From CAYSGL01 sp964520985 (GTDB lineage Bacteria; Pseudomonadota; Alphaproteobacteria; Micavibrionales; Micavibrionaceae), in contig CAZFPB010000001.1 of the NCBI GenBank assembly GCA_964520985.1, forward strand, positions 806,001-870,000: a stretch of DNA of 64,000 nucleotides, given 5' to 3'. The notes beneath the pieces were generated by a model. That model searched no databases. It worked only from the letters and a program-made list of their open reading frames with translations, and had not been told where the DNA came from. Position 1 is the stretch's first letter; every line of letters starts with the position of its first letter. A program made the position numbers and the translations under genes. Below, piece after piece: positions 52,701 to 61,723 of this stretch.

Positions 52701-53110
52701 CGCTTTTTCTTGCAGGGGTAGGCGCCCGATAGTGCCATGATAACCGTAGGCGCGGCGGCGAATGCATCGACCGGCGGATTTCTATCGATATAGCGCCAGA
52801 CGATTTTCTGCAGATCGTAAATCGGCGGCGTCTTGCCGGGGAAGCAGATCGACAGGCTTGGCTCCGTGCCCAGCGCTCTTAACGTGCCATGATAATCGAG
52901 CACACCCGCAATGTAGGCCTGACAGGCGGCATGGCCGCCCTTGACCGTCTCATTGCCATTTGGATCGCTTTTGCATAGTTCGCGCATGTACGCAGCCGAA
53001 AATTGCGGGCCGCTTTGAGCGTGGGCGGATGGCATCCATAAAAGCATCCCCGCAAGTGCGGGGAGGCAAATAATCCGGCAACGTAATGTCATCCGCTTAC
53101 TTTTTATCAT
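52697..53110 (-). CDS. Rap1a/Tai-like exported protein
   Basis: A 137-residue protein with a signal peptide (cut near SAHAQ). The mature part resembles Rap1a/Tai-type immunity proteins: AYMRELCKSD, a second Cys in ACQAYIAGVLDYHG, a third in SICFPGK, then VWRYIDRNPPVDAFAAAPTV and a closing Cys in YPCKKKR. Such proteins block peptidoglycan amidases of type VI systems, but many are solitary housekeeping relatives, and no type VI genes are visible. The alternative start is ATG 53092. It overlaps the preceding coding end by 14 bases. Confidence 0.6.
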   Translation of the reverse strand: MIKSKRMTLRCRIICLPALAGMLLWMPSAHAQSGPQFSAAYMRELCKSDPNGNETVKGGHAACQAYIAGVLDYHGTLRALGTEPSLSICFPGKTPPIYDLQKIVWRYIDRNPPVDAFAAAPTVIMALSGAYPCKKKR

Positions 53111-54296
53111 TGCCCATTTTCAGCTGTTGCAGAATGGCGAAAGGATTGTCTTCCGGCTTGGCTTTCGCACTGGCGCTGAAGACGCGCTCTTTGTCTTCGC
53201 GGGGCGCTCTGTCTTTATCGCGCGGTTTGCCTTTGAATTTTTTCTCGTCGCGCTTGCTATCGTCGCGCTTCGGTTTGTCTTTATGATCTTTATTCTCGTC
53301 TTTTTTGAACGGCTTCTTGAAACGTTCGCGATCAACAGCCGGCTTATTGCGTTTCAGGCGGAAGGTTGCCAGATCGGGTTTAATCACGGCAGGTTTGGCT
53401 TCAACGGCGGGTGCTTCTGATGCAGGTGCGTCAGCGGCAGCCTCTGTTGCCACAGGTGCTTCTTCGACAACGTCACTCGCTGGAGCTGGAGCGGCTTCCT
53501 CTTCGGCTTTGACCTTTTCTTCGATCGGGTCGTTTACCTTGGTGTGGCCCATGGCTTCGAGAATGGCGTAGAGGTCTGGAATATTACAGCCAAGCCATTC
53601 AGCCATCTTGTGCTGGGCTTTGAACATGCCTTTGTCGGCGTTGTCATAGATGGCGCAGATAACGCGGTCCAGCATGTCAACGCGGATCGCGCGGGGGCCA
53701 AAAACCGGGTAGCCGATTTTGCTGTAGAAATCAGCGTCAATTTCTTTATCGGCAATCGCGAGCGATACCATCCCATCGGGCGGTGTTTGCGCCGGCAGCG
53801 CTTTGTCCTGCCACAAGGTCAGCAGCAGCGCACGCAATTTGATCGCAGCAGGCTTGTTGAGGTCGGGCATGTAAATAACAATCGGACCCATGCGCACTTT
53901 GCGCGCGCGTAGCGCCTTGCGGCCTTCTTCGTCCAGCTTGGCAATATCGTCATTGAGGCTATCGCGCGGCACGATCCCCAGCGCTTCGAAAACGCTTTCG
54001 GCAATCGCGCGGGACGCATCGGTGTGGTCATCGCCAGCGATCAAACGGAATAGCGATTCCAGCGAGAGATGGATCGAGGTCGAGAGCCATTCCTGTAACT
54101 TGGTAATGATGAGGTCGGTATCCTGACCTTCAAAAATCTGGCTGTCGGCCAATACGACTTTTGGCTTGAGCAGACTATCGCCCTTGACCACATGCGCGAT
54201 CATCGTCCCCGGTAACGGGTTGGTCGTGTCGGGTTGGAAATAAATCTGCCCATCTGCGTGAAGGGAGAATTGCTTGTCAGGCGACGTCAAAATCAT
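53097..54296 (-). CDS. SUV3-like helicase C-terminal region without the helicase motor
   Basis: A 399-residue protein lacking Walker or DEAD motifs. Its core matches, in my memory, the C-terminal region of alphaproteobacterial SUV3-like helicases: VFEALGIVPRDSLNDDIAKL, ALRARKVRMGPIVIYMPDLN, KPAAIKLRALLLTLWQ, FGPRAIRVDMLDRVICAIYD and MAEWLGCNIPDLYAILEAMG. The last 150 residues are Ala/Glu-rich and then strongly basic (Lys/Arg/Asp repeats), as in RNA-binding tails. No motor domain lies upstream (the next gene is on the other strand). An RNA-binding or degradosome-linked role is inferred. Confidence 0.6.
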   Translation of the reverse strand: MILTSPDKQFSLHADGQIYFQPDTTNPLPGTMIAHVVKGDSLLKPKVVLADSQIFEGQDTDLIITKLQEWLSTSIHLSLESLFRLIAGDDHTDASRAIAESVFEALGIVPRDSLNDDIAKLDEEGRKALRARKVRMGPIVIYMPDLNKPAAIKLRALLLTLWQDKALPAQTPPDGMVSLAIADKEIDADFYSKIGYPVFGPRAIRVDMLDRVICAIYDNADKGMFKAQHKMAEWLGCNIPDLYAILEAMGHTKVNDPIEEKVKAEEEAAPAPASDVVEEAPVATEAAADAPASEAPAVEAKPAVIKPDLATFRLKRNKPAVDRERFKKPFKKDENKDHKDKPKRDDSKRDEKKFKGKPRDKDRAPREDKERVFSASAKAKPEDNPFAILQQLKMGNDKK

Positions 54297-54461
54297 GGCC
54301 GGTATTATCTGTTACAATCGTTGTGTCGGGGTTGACCTCTTCTCTAGCCCATTGCGGGGGCAGAATAAAGCAAAATCCCACCCTTAAACCGGCAGATCGC
54401 CCTAAAATTGCCATTTGATGCAGGTGGTATTAGGATGACCGACTTAAACCAGAGGATGACC

Positions 54462-55616
54462 ATGCTTCGTTTTGCCCTTATTGCCCTTTTATCGCTCCTG
54501 CCTTGCGTTCCGGCTTTTGCCGCGACAGACGCACAAAGTGAAGCCAGCCTGCGTGGCGTGATCGAGCGCCTGCTCAACGGCCAGAAGGCTGCGTTTGAGA
54601 AAACCGGCGGTACGTTTGTCAAAGAAGGCGCGATCATGATCGAACCGGCAGGCAGCTATTACGCTGTTACTCTGCCAGATATCACGCTGGTCCAGCCCAA
54701 CCAGTCTAAAACCGCCCTAGGGTTGATCGCGCTGAATGCGTCCCCGGCAGGCGCCAAAAAATGGAATATCACCATGGCGCTGCCGACCCCGATCATCACG
54801 AAAGATAAAGAGGGCAAAACGGAATCTGAACTGGCGATCGGCAAACAATCTTTCACGGGTCTGTGGGATGAATCGTTCGAGAATTTCACCTCGCTGAAAA
54901 CCATTTATCAAAGCGTGCGCCTGTCGCTTCCGCAAGCAACCGCGGAACGCCCTTTCTCATCCGCTACGATTCAAAAGCTCGGTTATGGCTTTGATCTGGC
55001 AGATACAACCAAAGACAAAACCAACCTGACATTCCGCATGGGGCTGGAAGGCATCGCCGCGCAAGAGTTGAAACAAGCATACGCGCGTCTCTTCCCGACT
55101 GATGCAACGGTCAATGTTGATGTCAAAGGTTTACCCGTCGAGAAACTCGGTGATATTCAAAAGAGCCTGATGACAGCGGATCAAGGAAGCTCACCTGCTG
55201 GCTTATTATCCATTCTGGCGCAGGCCGGCTCGGAAGCGATTATCAATTCGATCGTGGTGAAAAATGCGCAGTCATCCGTCAACCTGACCGGCAAGCTGAA
55301 ACCATCGGCCACGGCGCCGCTGAAATATACCGGGAATCTTGTCATGGATGTTGTGCGGATCGATCAGATCATGCTGGGACTGAATGATGCTGCCGCTGGC
55401 CTGACCCCCGCCGAACAAGGTAAAATCCAAGGCGCGCGTGTTGCTCTCACGATGATGTCGGCCCTTGGTGAAAACATCAGCGGTACGGGCGCAACAGCGA
55501 CGAAGCGGTATAATGTCGAACTGCGTGAAGACGGCAAAGTCATGATGAACGGCACAGATTTCACGCCGCTTCTGAACGGTATTGCTAAGACAGCAGATAA
55601 GAAAGCAGCCCGTTAA
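54462..55616 (+). CDS. Exported 384-residue protein (DUF2125/YdgA-like)
   Basis: The start is ATG 54462, preceded by AGAGG six bases upstream; ATG 54435 is an alternative. A signal peptide MLRFALIALLSLLPCVPAFA precedes a mostly beta, repetitive periplasmic protein with GSYYAVTLPDITLVQPNQ, SSVNLTGKLKPSATAPLKY and YNVELREDGKVMMNGTDFTP. This style resembles DUF2125 or YdgA/AsmA-like proteins, but I am not certain. Its 3' end overlaps hemW by 32 bases on the opposite strand. Confidence 0.65.
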   Translation: MLRFALIALLSLLPCVPAFAATDAQSEASLRGVIERLLNGQKAAFEKTGGTFVKEGAIMIEPAGSYYAVTLPDITLVQPNQSKTALGLIALNASPAGAKKWNITMALPTPIITKDKEGKTESELAIGKQSFTGLWDESFENFTSLKTIYQSVRLSLPQATAERPFSSATIQKLGYGFDLADTTKDKTNLTFRMGLEGIAAQELKQAYARLFPTDATVNVDVKGLPVEKLGDIQKSLMTADQGSSPAGLLSILAQAGSEAIINSIVVKNAQSSVNLTGKLKPSATAPLKYTGNLVMDVVRIDQIMLGLNDAAAGLTPAEQGKIQGARVALTMMSALGENISGTGATATKRYNVELREDGKVMMNGTDFTPLLNGIAKTADKKAAR

Positions 55617-56739
55617 GGCGCTGCAATCCTTCAGGTGTTGCGGCTAAATGCGTATCCTCTGTCATCAGCATACCTTCACTGACCATGGCCTCAATACGTT
55701 GAGCCGGAATGATGGTTGCCCAATCCACTCCTGCTTCATTGGATAAGCGCTCCACAGGCACGCCTTCCTGCAAGCGCAATCCCATCATTAACGCTTCTTC
55801 CAGACGCGCATGCGGCGCAATCTCTTCAAAAGGATGCGCGCCGTTGCCTTTTTCGGCTGTCTGTTTCAGCCAGATGTCGGGCGCACGATGGCCGCGTGTC
55901 GCGAGTTTTTTACCCTCCACCGTCAAGCGTCCATGCGCGCCCGGACCAATGCCCGCATAATCGCCATAGCGCCAGTACGTGAGGTTATGCAGCGACTCCT
56001 GACCCGGCTTCGCGTGATTGGAAATCTCGTATGCGGGCAGACCGTGCGCGTTCATAATATCCTGCGTCAGCTCGTACAGAATGCCCGCATCTTCATCGAC
56101 AGGAATGGTGAAATCACCGCGCTGATATTGTGTATGGAAGGCGGTATTGGGTTCAATCGTCAGTTGATACAGCGATAAATGATCGCCCGCATACTGCAAG
56201 GCTTTTGTCAGTTCCGTTTCCCATGCATCCGGCGCTTGCTGAGGACGCGCGTAAATCAGATCAAAGCTGTAGCGATCGAATACTGTGCGCGCTGTATCGA
56301 TGGCTTTGATCGCCTCTTCCGCATCGTGTTGACGGCCCAGAAATTTCAGTTGCTCGTTATCGAATGATTGCACGCCCACCGACACGCGATTGACTCCGGC
56401 TGAACGGAACGCGCGGAATTTCTCGATTTCTATCGATGTCGGATTGGCTTCGAGCGTGATTTCGCAGGAATTGGAAAAGCGCCAGAGTTTTTGCGCGGTA
56501 TCGATGACATGCGCCACCGTCTGCGGTTCCATCAAAGACGGTGTACCGCCACCAAAGAAAATGGAGGTAATCGTGCGGCCTTTTGTCAGTTCGGCATAAT
56601 ACGCCATTTCGCGCGCATACGCGTCACGCCACGCGGCGTGATCAATCGTCTGCGCGACATGGGAATTAAAATCGCAGTAAGGGCATTTCGAAGCGCAGTA
56701 AGGCCAGTGAATATAGAGGGCGAAAAGATCAGCGCTCAT
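55585..56739 (-). CDS. hemW: Radical SAM heme chaperone HemW
   Basis: A 384-residue radical SAM protein of the HemW (formerly HemN-like) group, which hands heme to target proteins. The Fe-S motif is CASKCPYC (C15-C19-C22) followed by DFNSH. Others are FFGGGTPSLM, the SAM-binding ITLEANPTSIE, GVNRVSVGVQSFDNEQLK, and WRYGDYAGIGPGAHGR. Its start overlaps rdgB by 11 bases; the rph-rdgB-hemW order is common in alphaproteobacteria. Confidence 0.93.
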   Translation of the reverse strand: MSADLFALYIHWPYCASKCPYCDFNSHVAQTIDHAAWRDAYAREMAYYAELTKGRTITSIFFGGGTPSLMEPQTVAHVIDTAQKLWRFSNSCEITLEANPTSIEIEKFRAFRSAGVNRVSVGVQSFDNEQLKFLGRQHDAEEAIKAIDTARTVFDRYSFDLIYARPQQAPDAWETELTKALQYAGDHLSLYQLTIEPNTAFHTQYQRGDFTIPVDEDAGILYELTQDIMNAHGLPAYEISNHAKPGQESLHNLTYWRYGDYAGIGPGAHGRLTVEGKKLATRGHRAPDIWLKQTAEKGNGAHPFEEIAPHARLEEALMMGLRLQEGVPVERLSNEAGVDWATIIPAQRIEAMVSEGMLMTEDTHLAATPEGLQRLNGLLSYLLS

Positions 56740-57313
56740 GGGCGAGGAACGTCTTTAGCTTAGCGACTGCTATAGCGCGGTGACTGATCGCATGCTTTTC
56801 GTCGCTGGTCATTTCGCCGAAAGTTTTATCGAAGCCTTCCGGCTGAAAGACGGGATCGTAGCCAAACCCTTCAGGTCCGCGTGGCGGCCAGACCATAACG
56901 CCTTCACAGCGACCTTCGAAGGTTTCTTCGCGGCCATCGGGATAGACGAGCGCCAGCACGGCAATGAACGCGGCGCGACGGTCGGAAGTATCACCGAGCA
57001 GGTCGTTTACTTTGGCCATCGCCATCGTGAAATCTTTTTCCGGCCCGGCCCAGCGGGCGGAATACACACCGGGATCGCCATTCAGCGCCGTGACGGCGAA
57101 ACCGCTATCGTCTGCCAGTGTCGGCAATCCCGTCACCGCGCATCCGGCGCGTGCTTTTAACAGCGCGTTGCCGATGAAGGTCGTTTCGGTTTCTTCGGGT
57201 TCGGGCAGATTAAAATCTGCCGCGCTTTTCACGTCCTCCACAAGCCCATGCAGCAGGGTGGCGAATTCCTTCGCTTTTCCCTGATTGTGCGTGGCGAGCA
57301 GAAGCGTTTTCAT
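56729..57313 (-). CDS. rdgB: dITP/XTP pyrophosphatase (RdgB/HAM1)
   Basis: Removes non-canonical purine triphosphates from the nucleotide pool. The 194 residues show the N-terminal ATHNQGKAKEF, the catalytic LADDSGFAV, SARWAGPEKDF, PRGPEGFGYDPVF and the C-terminal SHRAIA. It overlaps rph by one base (TAATG) and hemW by 11, consistent with a cotranscribed unit. Confidence 0.95.
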   Translation of the reverse strand: MKTLLLATHNQGKAKEFATLLHGLVEDVKSAADFNLPEPEETETTFIGNALLKARAGCAVTGLPTLADDSGFAVTALNGDPGVYSARWAGPEKDFTMAMAKVNDLLGDTSDRRAAFIAVLALVYPDGREETFEGRCEGVMVWPPRGPEGFGYDPVFQPEGFDKTFGEMTSDEKHAISHRAIAVAKLKTFLAHER

Positions 57314-58032
57314 TACTGACCTAGAATGCTCTTTTGCACTTCGGTCAGATCGGCGCAGCCTTGCTTAGCGAGGCTGAGCAGTTCCAGGAATTGCGCTTCG
57401 CTGAACGGTTCTTTTTCGGCCGTGCCTTGAATTTCAACAAGGCCGCCCTTGCCGGTGATGACGAAGTTGGCATCCGTATCAGCGGAAGAATCTTCGGCGT
57501 AATCGAGATCGATCACGCTTTGCCCGTCATAAATACCGCAAGAGATTGCGGAGACGCTATCGGTCAGCGGTACTTTCGGCAACGCGCCGATTTTCACCAG
57601 ATGCTGGAACGCCAGCGCCATGGCGACATACCCGCCCGTGACGGATGCCGTACGCGTGCCGCCATCAGCCTGGATCACATCGCAGTCGATTTTCATCTGA
57701 CGCTCGCCCATGCCTTGCAGGTCAACGACTGAGCGCAGCGCGCGGCCGATGAGACGCTGAATTTCCTGCGTGCGGCCGGATTGCTTACCCTTGGCGGCTT
57801 CGCGGTCCATCCGCTGGCCGGTCGAGCGCGGCAGCATGCCGTATTCCGCCGTGACCCAGCCTTTACCCAGATTGCGCATCCAGCCCGGCACTTTTTCCTC
57901 GATACTGGCTGTACAGAGCACATGAGTATCGCCGAACTTCACAATGCACGAGCCTTCGGCATGTTTTGAGACATGCGGGATGATTTCGATGGTGCGCAAC
58001 TGGTTCGGATTGCGGCCGGAGGGGCGGGACAT
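57313..58032 (-). CDS. rph: RNase PH
   Basis: A phosphorolytic 3' exoribonuclease that trims tRNA 3' ends. The 239-residue protein opens with RPSGRNPNQLRTIEI and has RSTGQRMDREAAKGKQSGRT, EIQRLIGRALRSVVDL, CDVIQADGGTRTASVTGG and DLDYAEDSSADTDANFV. Full length with no frameshift. It is divergent from hrcA by 89 bp. Confidence 0.96.
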   Translation of the reverse strand: MSRPSGRNPNQLRTIEIIPHVSKHAEGSCIVKFGDTHVLCTASIEEKVPGWMRNLGKGWVTAEYGMLPRSTGQRMDREAAKGKQSGRTQEIQRLIGRALRSVVDLQGMGERQMKIDCDVIQADGGTRTASVTGGYVAMALAFQHLVKIGALPKVPLTDSVSAISCGIYDGQSVIDLDYAEDSSADTDANFVITGKGGLVEIQGTAEKEPFSEAQFLELLSLAKQGCADLTEVQKSILGQ

Positions 58033-58121
58033 GGGTATTTCCTTTCAAATTCCTGTTATGGGCGGACTGTAAGGGCTTTCAATCATTTGTCAATTTGCCC
58101 GTTTGTTCTTATAGTCACCCC

Positions 58122-59165
58122 ATGACCGATTTCAGCCTCTTTAGCGAACTGGACGACCGCGCCCGCCGGGTGTTTATCTCGATTGTCGAGAATTACCTGA
58201 AAAACGGCGAACCGGTTGGATCGCGCTTTTTATCCAAAGGCTTTAACGTCTCCCCTGCCACCATCCGCAATGTGATGGCTGATCTGGAAGATTCTGGCCT
58301 GCTTTATTCCCGGCATACATCGGCAGGCAGATTGCCGAGCGAAACGGGCCTCAAATATTTTGTCGATGGGATTTTAGAGCGCGGCGCTCTGGGCGATAGC
58401 GAACGAGCCGCGCTGGAAGAAGAATATCGCCATATGGGCGCAGGCACCTCTTCTTTCTTTGAACAGACGGGACGAATTTTATCGGACCTCTCCTCCAGTG
58501 CGGGCCTTGTGGTGGCACCGAAAGAAGACAAGCCGCTGCGCCATATTGAATTCCGTTTGTTGAACGACCGTCAAGCGCTGGTCATTCTAGTGCCGATGAG
58601 CGGCGCGGTGGAAAACCGGATCATTGATATTCAGCCGGGCACGACGCCCGATATGCTCCATCAGGCCGGACAGTTTTTGAGCGAGAAACTGCATGGTTCT
58701 TCTCTTAGTCAGATGCGAGAAGGTTTGCGCCGAGAAATTGCGGAGCGACGCAGCGAACTCGGCCCGATGAAAAGCGCCATTATCGAGAGCGGCCTTGCCA
58801 TTCAACTGGGTGACGGGACATTTATCGTGCGCGGCACTTCCAACCTGCTCAATGCCGAAAGCCTGCAAAACCTCGAAAGCGTTCGGCTGCTGATGCAAAA
58901 TCTGGAGCGTAAAGAGACAGCCGCCAAACTGCTGGATGAAGCGGGGCTGGCGGGCGGCATCAAAATCTTTATCGGCGCGGACAACCCGGTATTTCAGGAA
59001 TCCGGCTATTCGCTGATCCTGTCCCCCTACCGGGATGCGCACAAAAATATTGTGGGCGCTTTGGGCGTGATTGGCCCAACGCGCCTCGATTATGCGAAGA
59101 TCATTCCCAGCATTAATGCCATGGCGGAAATTTTGAGCCGCCGCCTGACACAATTGACACCGTAA
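58122..59165 (+). CDS. hrcA: Heat-inducible transcription repressor HrcA
   Basis: Represses heat-shock operons by binding CIRCE sites. The 347 residues have a winged-helix N-terminus: FISIVENYLKNGEPVGSRFL, NVSPATIRNVMADLEDSGLL and HTSAGRLPSETGLKYFVD; the C-terminal part has GVIGPTRLDYAKIIP. The start ATG 58122 excludes nine upstream codons. I found no TTAGCACTC-N9-GAGTGCTAA dyad upstream of hrcA or dnaK, so its site is probably elsewhere (commonly at groESL). Confidence 0.95.
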   Translation: MTDFSLFSELDDRARRVFISIVENYLKNGEPVGSRFLSKGFNVSPATIRNVMADLEDSGLLYSRHTSAGRLPSETGLKYFVDGILERGALGDSERAALEEEYRHMGAGTSSFFEQTGRILSDLSSSAGLVVAPKEDKPLRHIEFRLLNDRQALVILVPMSGAVENRIIDIQPGTTPDMLHQAGQFLSEKLHGSSLSQMREGLRREIAERRSELGPMKSAIIESGLAIQLGDGTFIVRGTSNLLNAESLQNLESVRLLMQNLERKETAAKLLDEAGLAGGIKIFIGADNPVFQESGYSLILSPYRDAHKNIVGALGVIGPTRLDYAKIIPSINAMAEILSRRLTQLTP

Positions 59166-59176
59166 GAGGATAATCC

Positions 59177-60043
59177 ATGCGCCTGTTTTTGATCGCGTTA
59201 CTGATGATCGCCACGCCCGCTTTTGCGGAAAGCCAAACCTATGACTCGATGGGCACCTACGAGAATGATGCCGAGCAAGCGGTTGAAGAACAGGCGCAGG
59301 AGCAGGACGCGCAAGACGGCAAGATCGTCCCCGATCATGTTGAGGTCTCTCTGGTGCCGCAAGGCGACAGCCATAAAACAGTGGGCATGCGTTTTTCCGT
59401 GCCGGATGTGGTCAATGGATGTTGGGCCATCAGCCCCTTGAAATATGACACGGCGCAGCAGGACCCGTTTTATTACGACATCGTCATTCACGATTATACG
59501 CGCAAGGAAGGCCCTTGCAGCGCTGGCAACCGCATGGCCATGGCGACCGTCCCGCTGGAGAAAAAACTGATCGAAGATGGCAAGATGAAAATTCTGCGCC
59601 TGAGCATCGGCACAACGATCGATCGCTATAACGTGGCATATAAGGATGGCATTGTTACCATTACCCCGGAATCGCAAATTAAATTTAAAGCCGCTGGCGA
59701 TCTGATCTATAATTTTGAGAGAAGCGGCGAAAAAACCGGCGCGCTGATCGGCCTGATCATCCCTGTTGCCCCGGCCAATACCGATACAACACAGGCCATT
59801 GCAGACTTTGCTGAGATGAACGGCTTGACTCCGGCCCCTGAAAGCGCCACATCATCCTTGCCGCTGAAAAACGGCGGATCGCAAATCCATTATTACTATG
59901 ACAGCCGCCACGCGATGGCTGGACGGGTAACATCTGAGTTTGCGCAAGTCGGCGGCACGACCATTCCAATGACCTATGATGTGCAGGATGGCCGTGGGCA
60001 GGAATTTGTTCCGGCGCCTGTGTATGCAAAAAAGATTGAGTAG
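59177..60043 (+). CDS. Exported 288-residue protein, unknown, within the hrcA cluster
   Basis: A signal peptide MRLFLIALLMIATPAFA precedes an acidic linker (YENDAEQAVEEQAQEQDAQD) and a beta-rich periplasmic part (HVEVSLVPQGDSHKTVGMRF; DGIVTITPESQIKFKAAGDL; PMTYDVQDGRGQEFVPAPVY). It holds two cysteines. I recognise no family. It lies between hrcA (11-base gap) and grpE (six-base gap), so it is probably cotranscribed with heat-shock genes, an unusual place for an exported protein. Confidence 0.6.
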   Translation: MRLFLIALLMIATPAFAESQTYDSMGTYENDAEQAVEEQAQEQDAQDGKIVPDHVEVSLVPQGDSHKTVGMRFSVPDVVNGCWAISPLKYDTAQQDPFYYDIVIHDYTRKEGPCSAGNRMAMATVPLEKKLIEDGKMKILRLSIGTTIDRYNVAYKDGIVTITPESQIKFKAAGDLIYNFERSGEKTGALIGLIIPVAPANTDTTQAIADFAEMNGLTPAPESATSSLPLKNGGSQIHYYYDSRHAMAGRVTSEFAQVGGTTIPMTYDVQDGRGQEFVPAPVYAKKIE

Positions 60044-60049
60044 AGAGAT

Positions 60050-60637
60050 ATGACGAATACTGAAGCCACTATTCCTGAAGAACAACCAGCGGACAATGTC
60101 GAGCCGCTGCACGCCCCTGCCGATGCGTCGGCTACAGAAATAGACACGTTGAAAGCCGCGCTGGCCGAAGCGCAGGATAAGATGATGCGCGCGCTGGCCG
60201 AAGCTGAAAACACCCGCCGCCGCGCCGTGAAAGAGCGGGAAGATGCCGGTAAATTTGCGGTTGCCGCCTTCGCCAAAGACCTGCTCGATTTTTCGGATAA
60301 TTTTCACCGGGCACTGGCCGCCATTCCAGCCGAGCTGCAAAGCGATGCGCGCATCGGCGTCATCGTGACCGGCCTTGAAGCCATGAATGCCAACCTGCTC
60401 AAATCGTTCGAGCGTCACGGCATTCAAAAAGTGGAGCCGCTGAACCACGTGTTCGACCCCAACTTCCACGAAGTCATGTTCGAAGCCCCCTTCCCAGGTA
60501 AACCCGCCGGAACGGTTATTCAGGTGATCGAAGCAGGCTACACCCTGAACGGCCGCCTGCTGCGCGCCGCCAAAGTAGGCATCGCTAAGGCTGAAGACGG
60601 TGCCGCGGGCGGCCATCAGGTCGATCAATCAGCTTAG
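60050..60637 (+). CDS. grpE: Nucleotide exchange factor GrpE
   Basis: Releases ADP from DnaK. The 195 residues have a disordered N-terminus, the dimer coiled coil with DKMMRALAEAENTRRRAVKE, then FAKDLLDFSDNFHRAL, GLEAMNANLLKSFERHGIQK and the beta-wing NFHEVMFEAP, ending in IQVIEAGYTLNGRLLRAAKV. Typical length. It sits between an unknown exported-protein gene and the DUF3137 gene. Confidence 0.95.
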   Translation: MTNTEATIPEEQPADNVEPLHAPADASATEIDTLKAALAEAQDKMMRALAEAENTRRRAVKEREDAGKFAVAAFAKDLLDFSDNFHRALAAIPAELQSDARIGVIVTGLEAMNANLLKSFERHGIQKVEPLNHVFDPNFHEVMFEAPFPGKPAGTVIQVIEAGYTLNGRLLRAAKVGIAKAEDGAAGGHQVDQSA

Positions 60638-60655
60638 GCGATTCAAGGGGGGAGC

Positions 60656-61525
60656 ATGAGCCAGACGACCGATCCAAAAGGCCCTGCTCCCATTCTCATA
60701 AAACTTCGACAGCTGGATGAAGAATTTAGCCGGTATAAACCGCTGTATTTTATAACGCCCCTCCTCATTTTCGGCGCTGTTTCCTTTGTTGCGCAGAACA
60801 TGCTGGTTGGCGTCGCCCTGGGAGCGGCGGGCGGCCTGGCTCTTTATTTAGGGATGAGTCACATGTACGCGCGCAAAGCTCTGGCACTGGCCATGCCGGC
60901 GATCACCGGCCTGCCTGCATCAACGTGGACATTAACGGGCCAGATCAACAACAAACGCTACGATGCCCTGGGTCTTCGCACCATACGGTCCAAAGAAGTG
61001 AAATTCAGAGGAGAGCTATCCGCCGGTATTGACGGCATCCCGTTTAAAATTATCCAGATGGGCGATAGTTCAGGCCGCAAAAAAGCTGGCTCCGGCCTGA
61101 TGGTTGAGATTGATCAGAAAAATAATATCCAGTCCAATGTCCTCATCATTTCGGAAGGCACGCTGAGCAAAGCACTGACAAGGCTGAATAAAGACGCTTC
61201 CTTACAAAAAGGTTTCACGGATCCGGAATTTGAAAAAATGTTTGAAGTGTACGCACGCGATGGCGTGGAGGCACATTACATGCTCAACCCCGTAGCCATT
61301 GAAAAACTTAAAGCTCTGCACAAAGAATATAACGGCGATCAAATCGAAGCCGTCCTCACCCCCTCTGACGACATTTTTTATATTGCCACGCAGCGGGCAA
61401 TTTTTCCGCGCTTTTATGCCCCCGCCTTTAAACGGGATGAAAACCGGCAAATGACTGCTTTAAAAGAGTGCCGAAAGACGTTTCAGGCTCTGCTTGAAAC
61501 CGTGAAGTCCTTTAGCCGGCCGTAA
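60656..61525 (+). CDS. DUF3137-family membrane protein
   Basis: A 289-residue protein with two N-terminal membrane helices (YFITPLLIFGAVSFVAQNML and ALGAAGGLALYLGMSHMYA) and a cytoplasmic remainder. The stretches FEKMFEVYARDGVEAHYMLN and DIFYIATQRAIFPRFYAPAF fit the DUF3137 family. Function is unknown. It lies between grpE and dnaK (198-bp gap to dnaK), so dnaK may have a promoter of its own. Confidence 0.75.
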   Translation: MSQTTDPKGPAPILIKLRQLDEEFSRYKPLYFITPLLIFGAVSFVAQNMLVGVALGAAGGLALYLGMSHMYARKALALAMPAITGLPASTWTLTGQINNKRYDALGLRTIRSKEVKFRGELSAGIDGIPFKIIQMGDSSGRKKAGSGLMVEIDQKNNIQSNVLIISEGTLSKALTRLNKDASLQKGFTDPEFEKMFEVYARDGVEAHYMLNPVAIEKLKALHKEYNGDQIEAVLTPSDDIFYIATQRAIFPRFYAPAFKRDENRQMTALKECRKTFQALLETVKSFSRP

Positions 61526-61723
61526 TCCACCTGCTGACGAAGCCTTCCGTTAAAGAGCAGGATGTTACCCGTTAAAACCTGAAAAATTCCCTTCTTAAGG
61601 CTGGATTTCCCGCTTTTTCATGTTATATATCTGCCTGTTAGCCCCCTTTAGGGAATGAACCGGCCGGTGCTGTGAAAAACGGGCCTGCCATCAACTATTT
61701 GCCAACGAAAGGAAATTACCATT

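Noticed and set aside
58033..58121. CIRCE element expected before hrcA (and before dnaK at 61526-61723)
   Set aside because: I looked for TTAGCACTC-N9-GAGTGCTAA and found no recognisable version in either gap.
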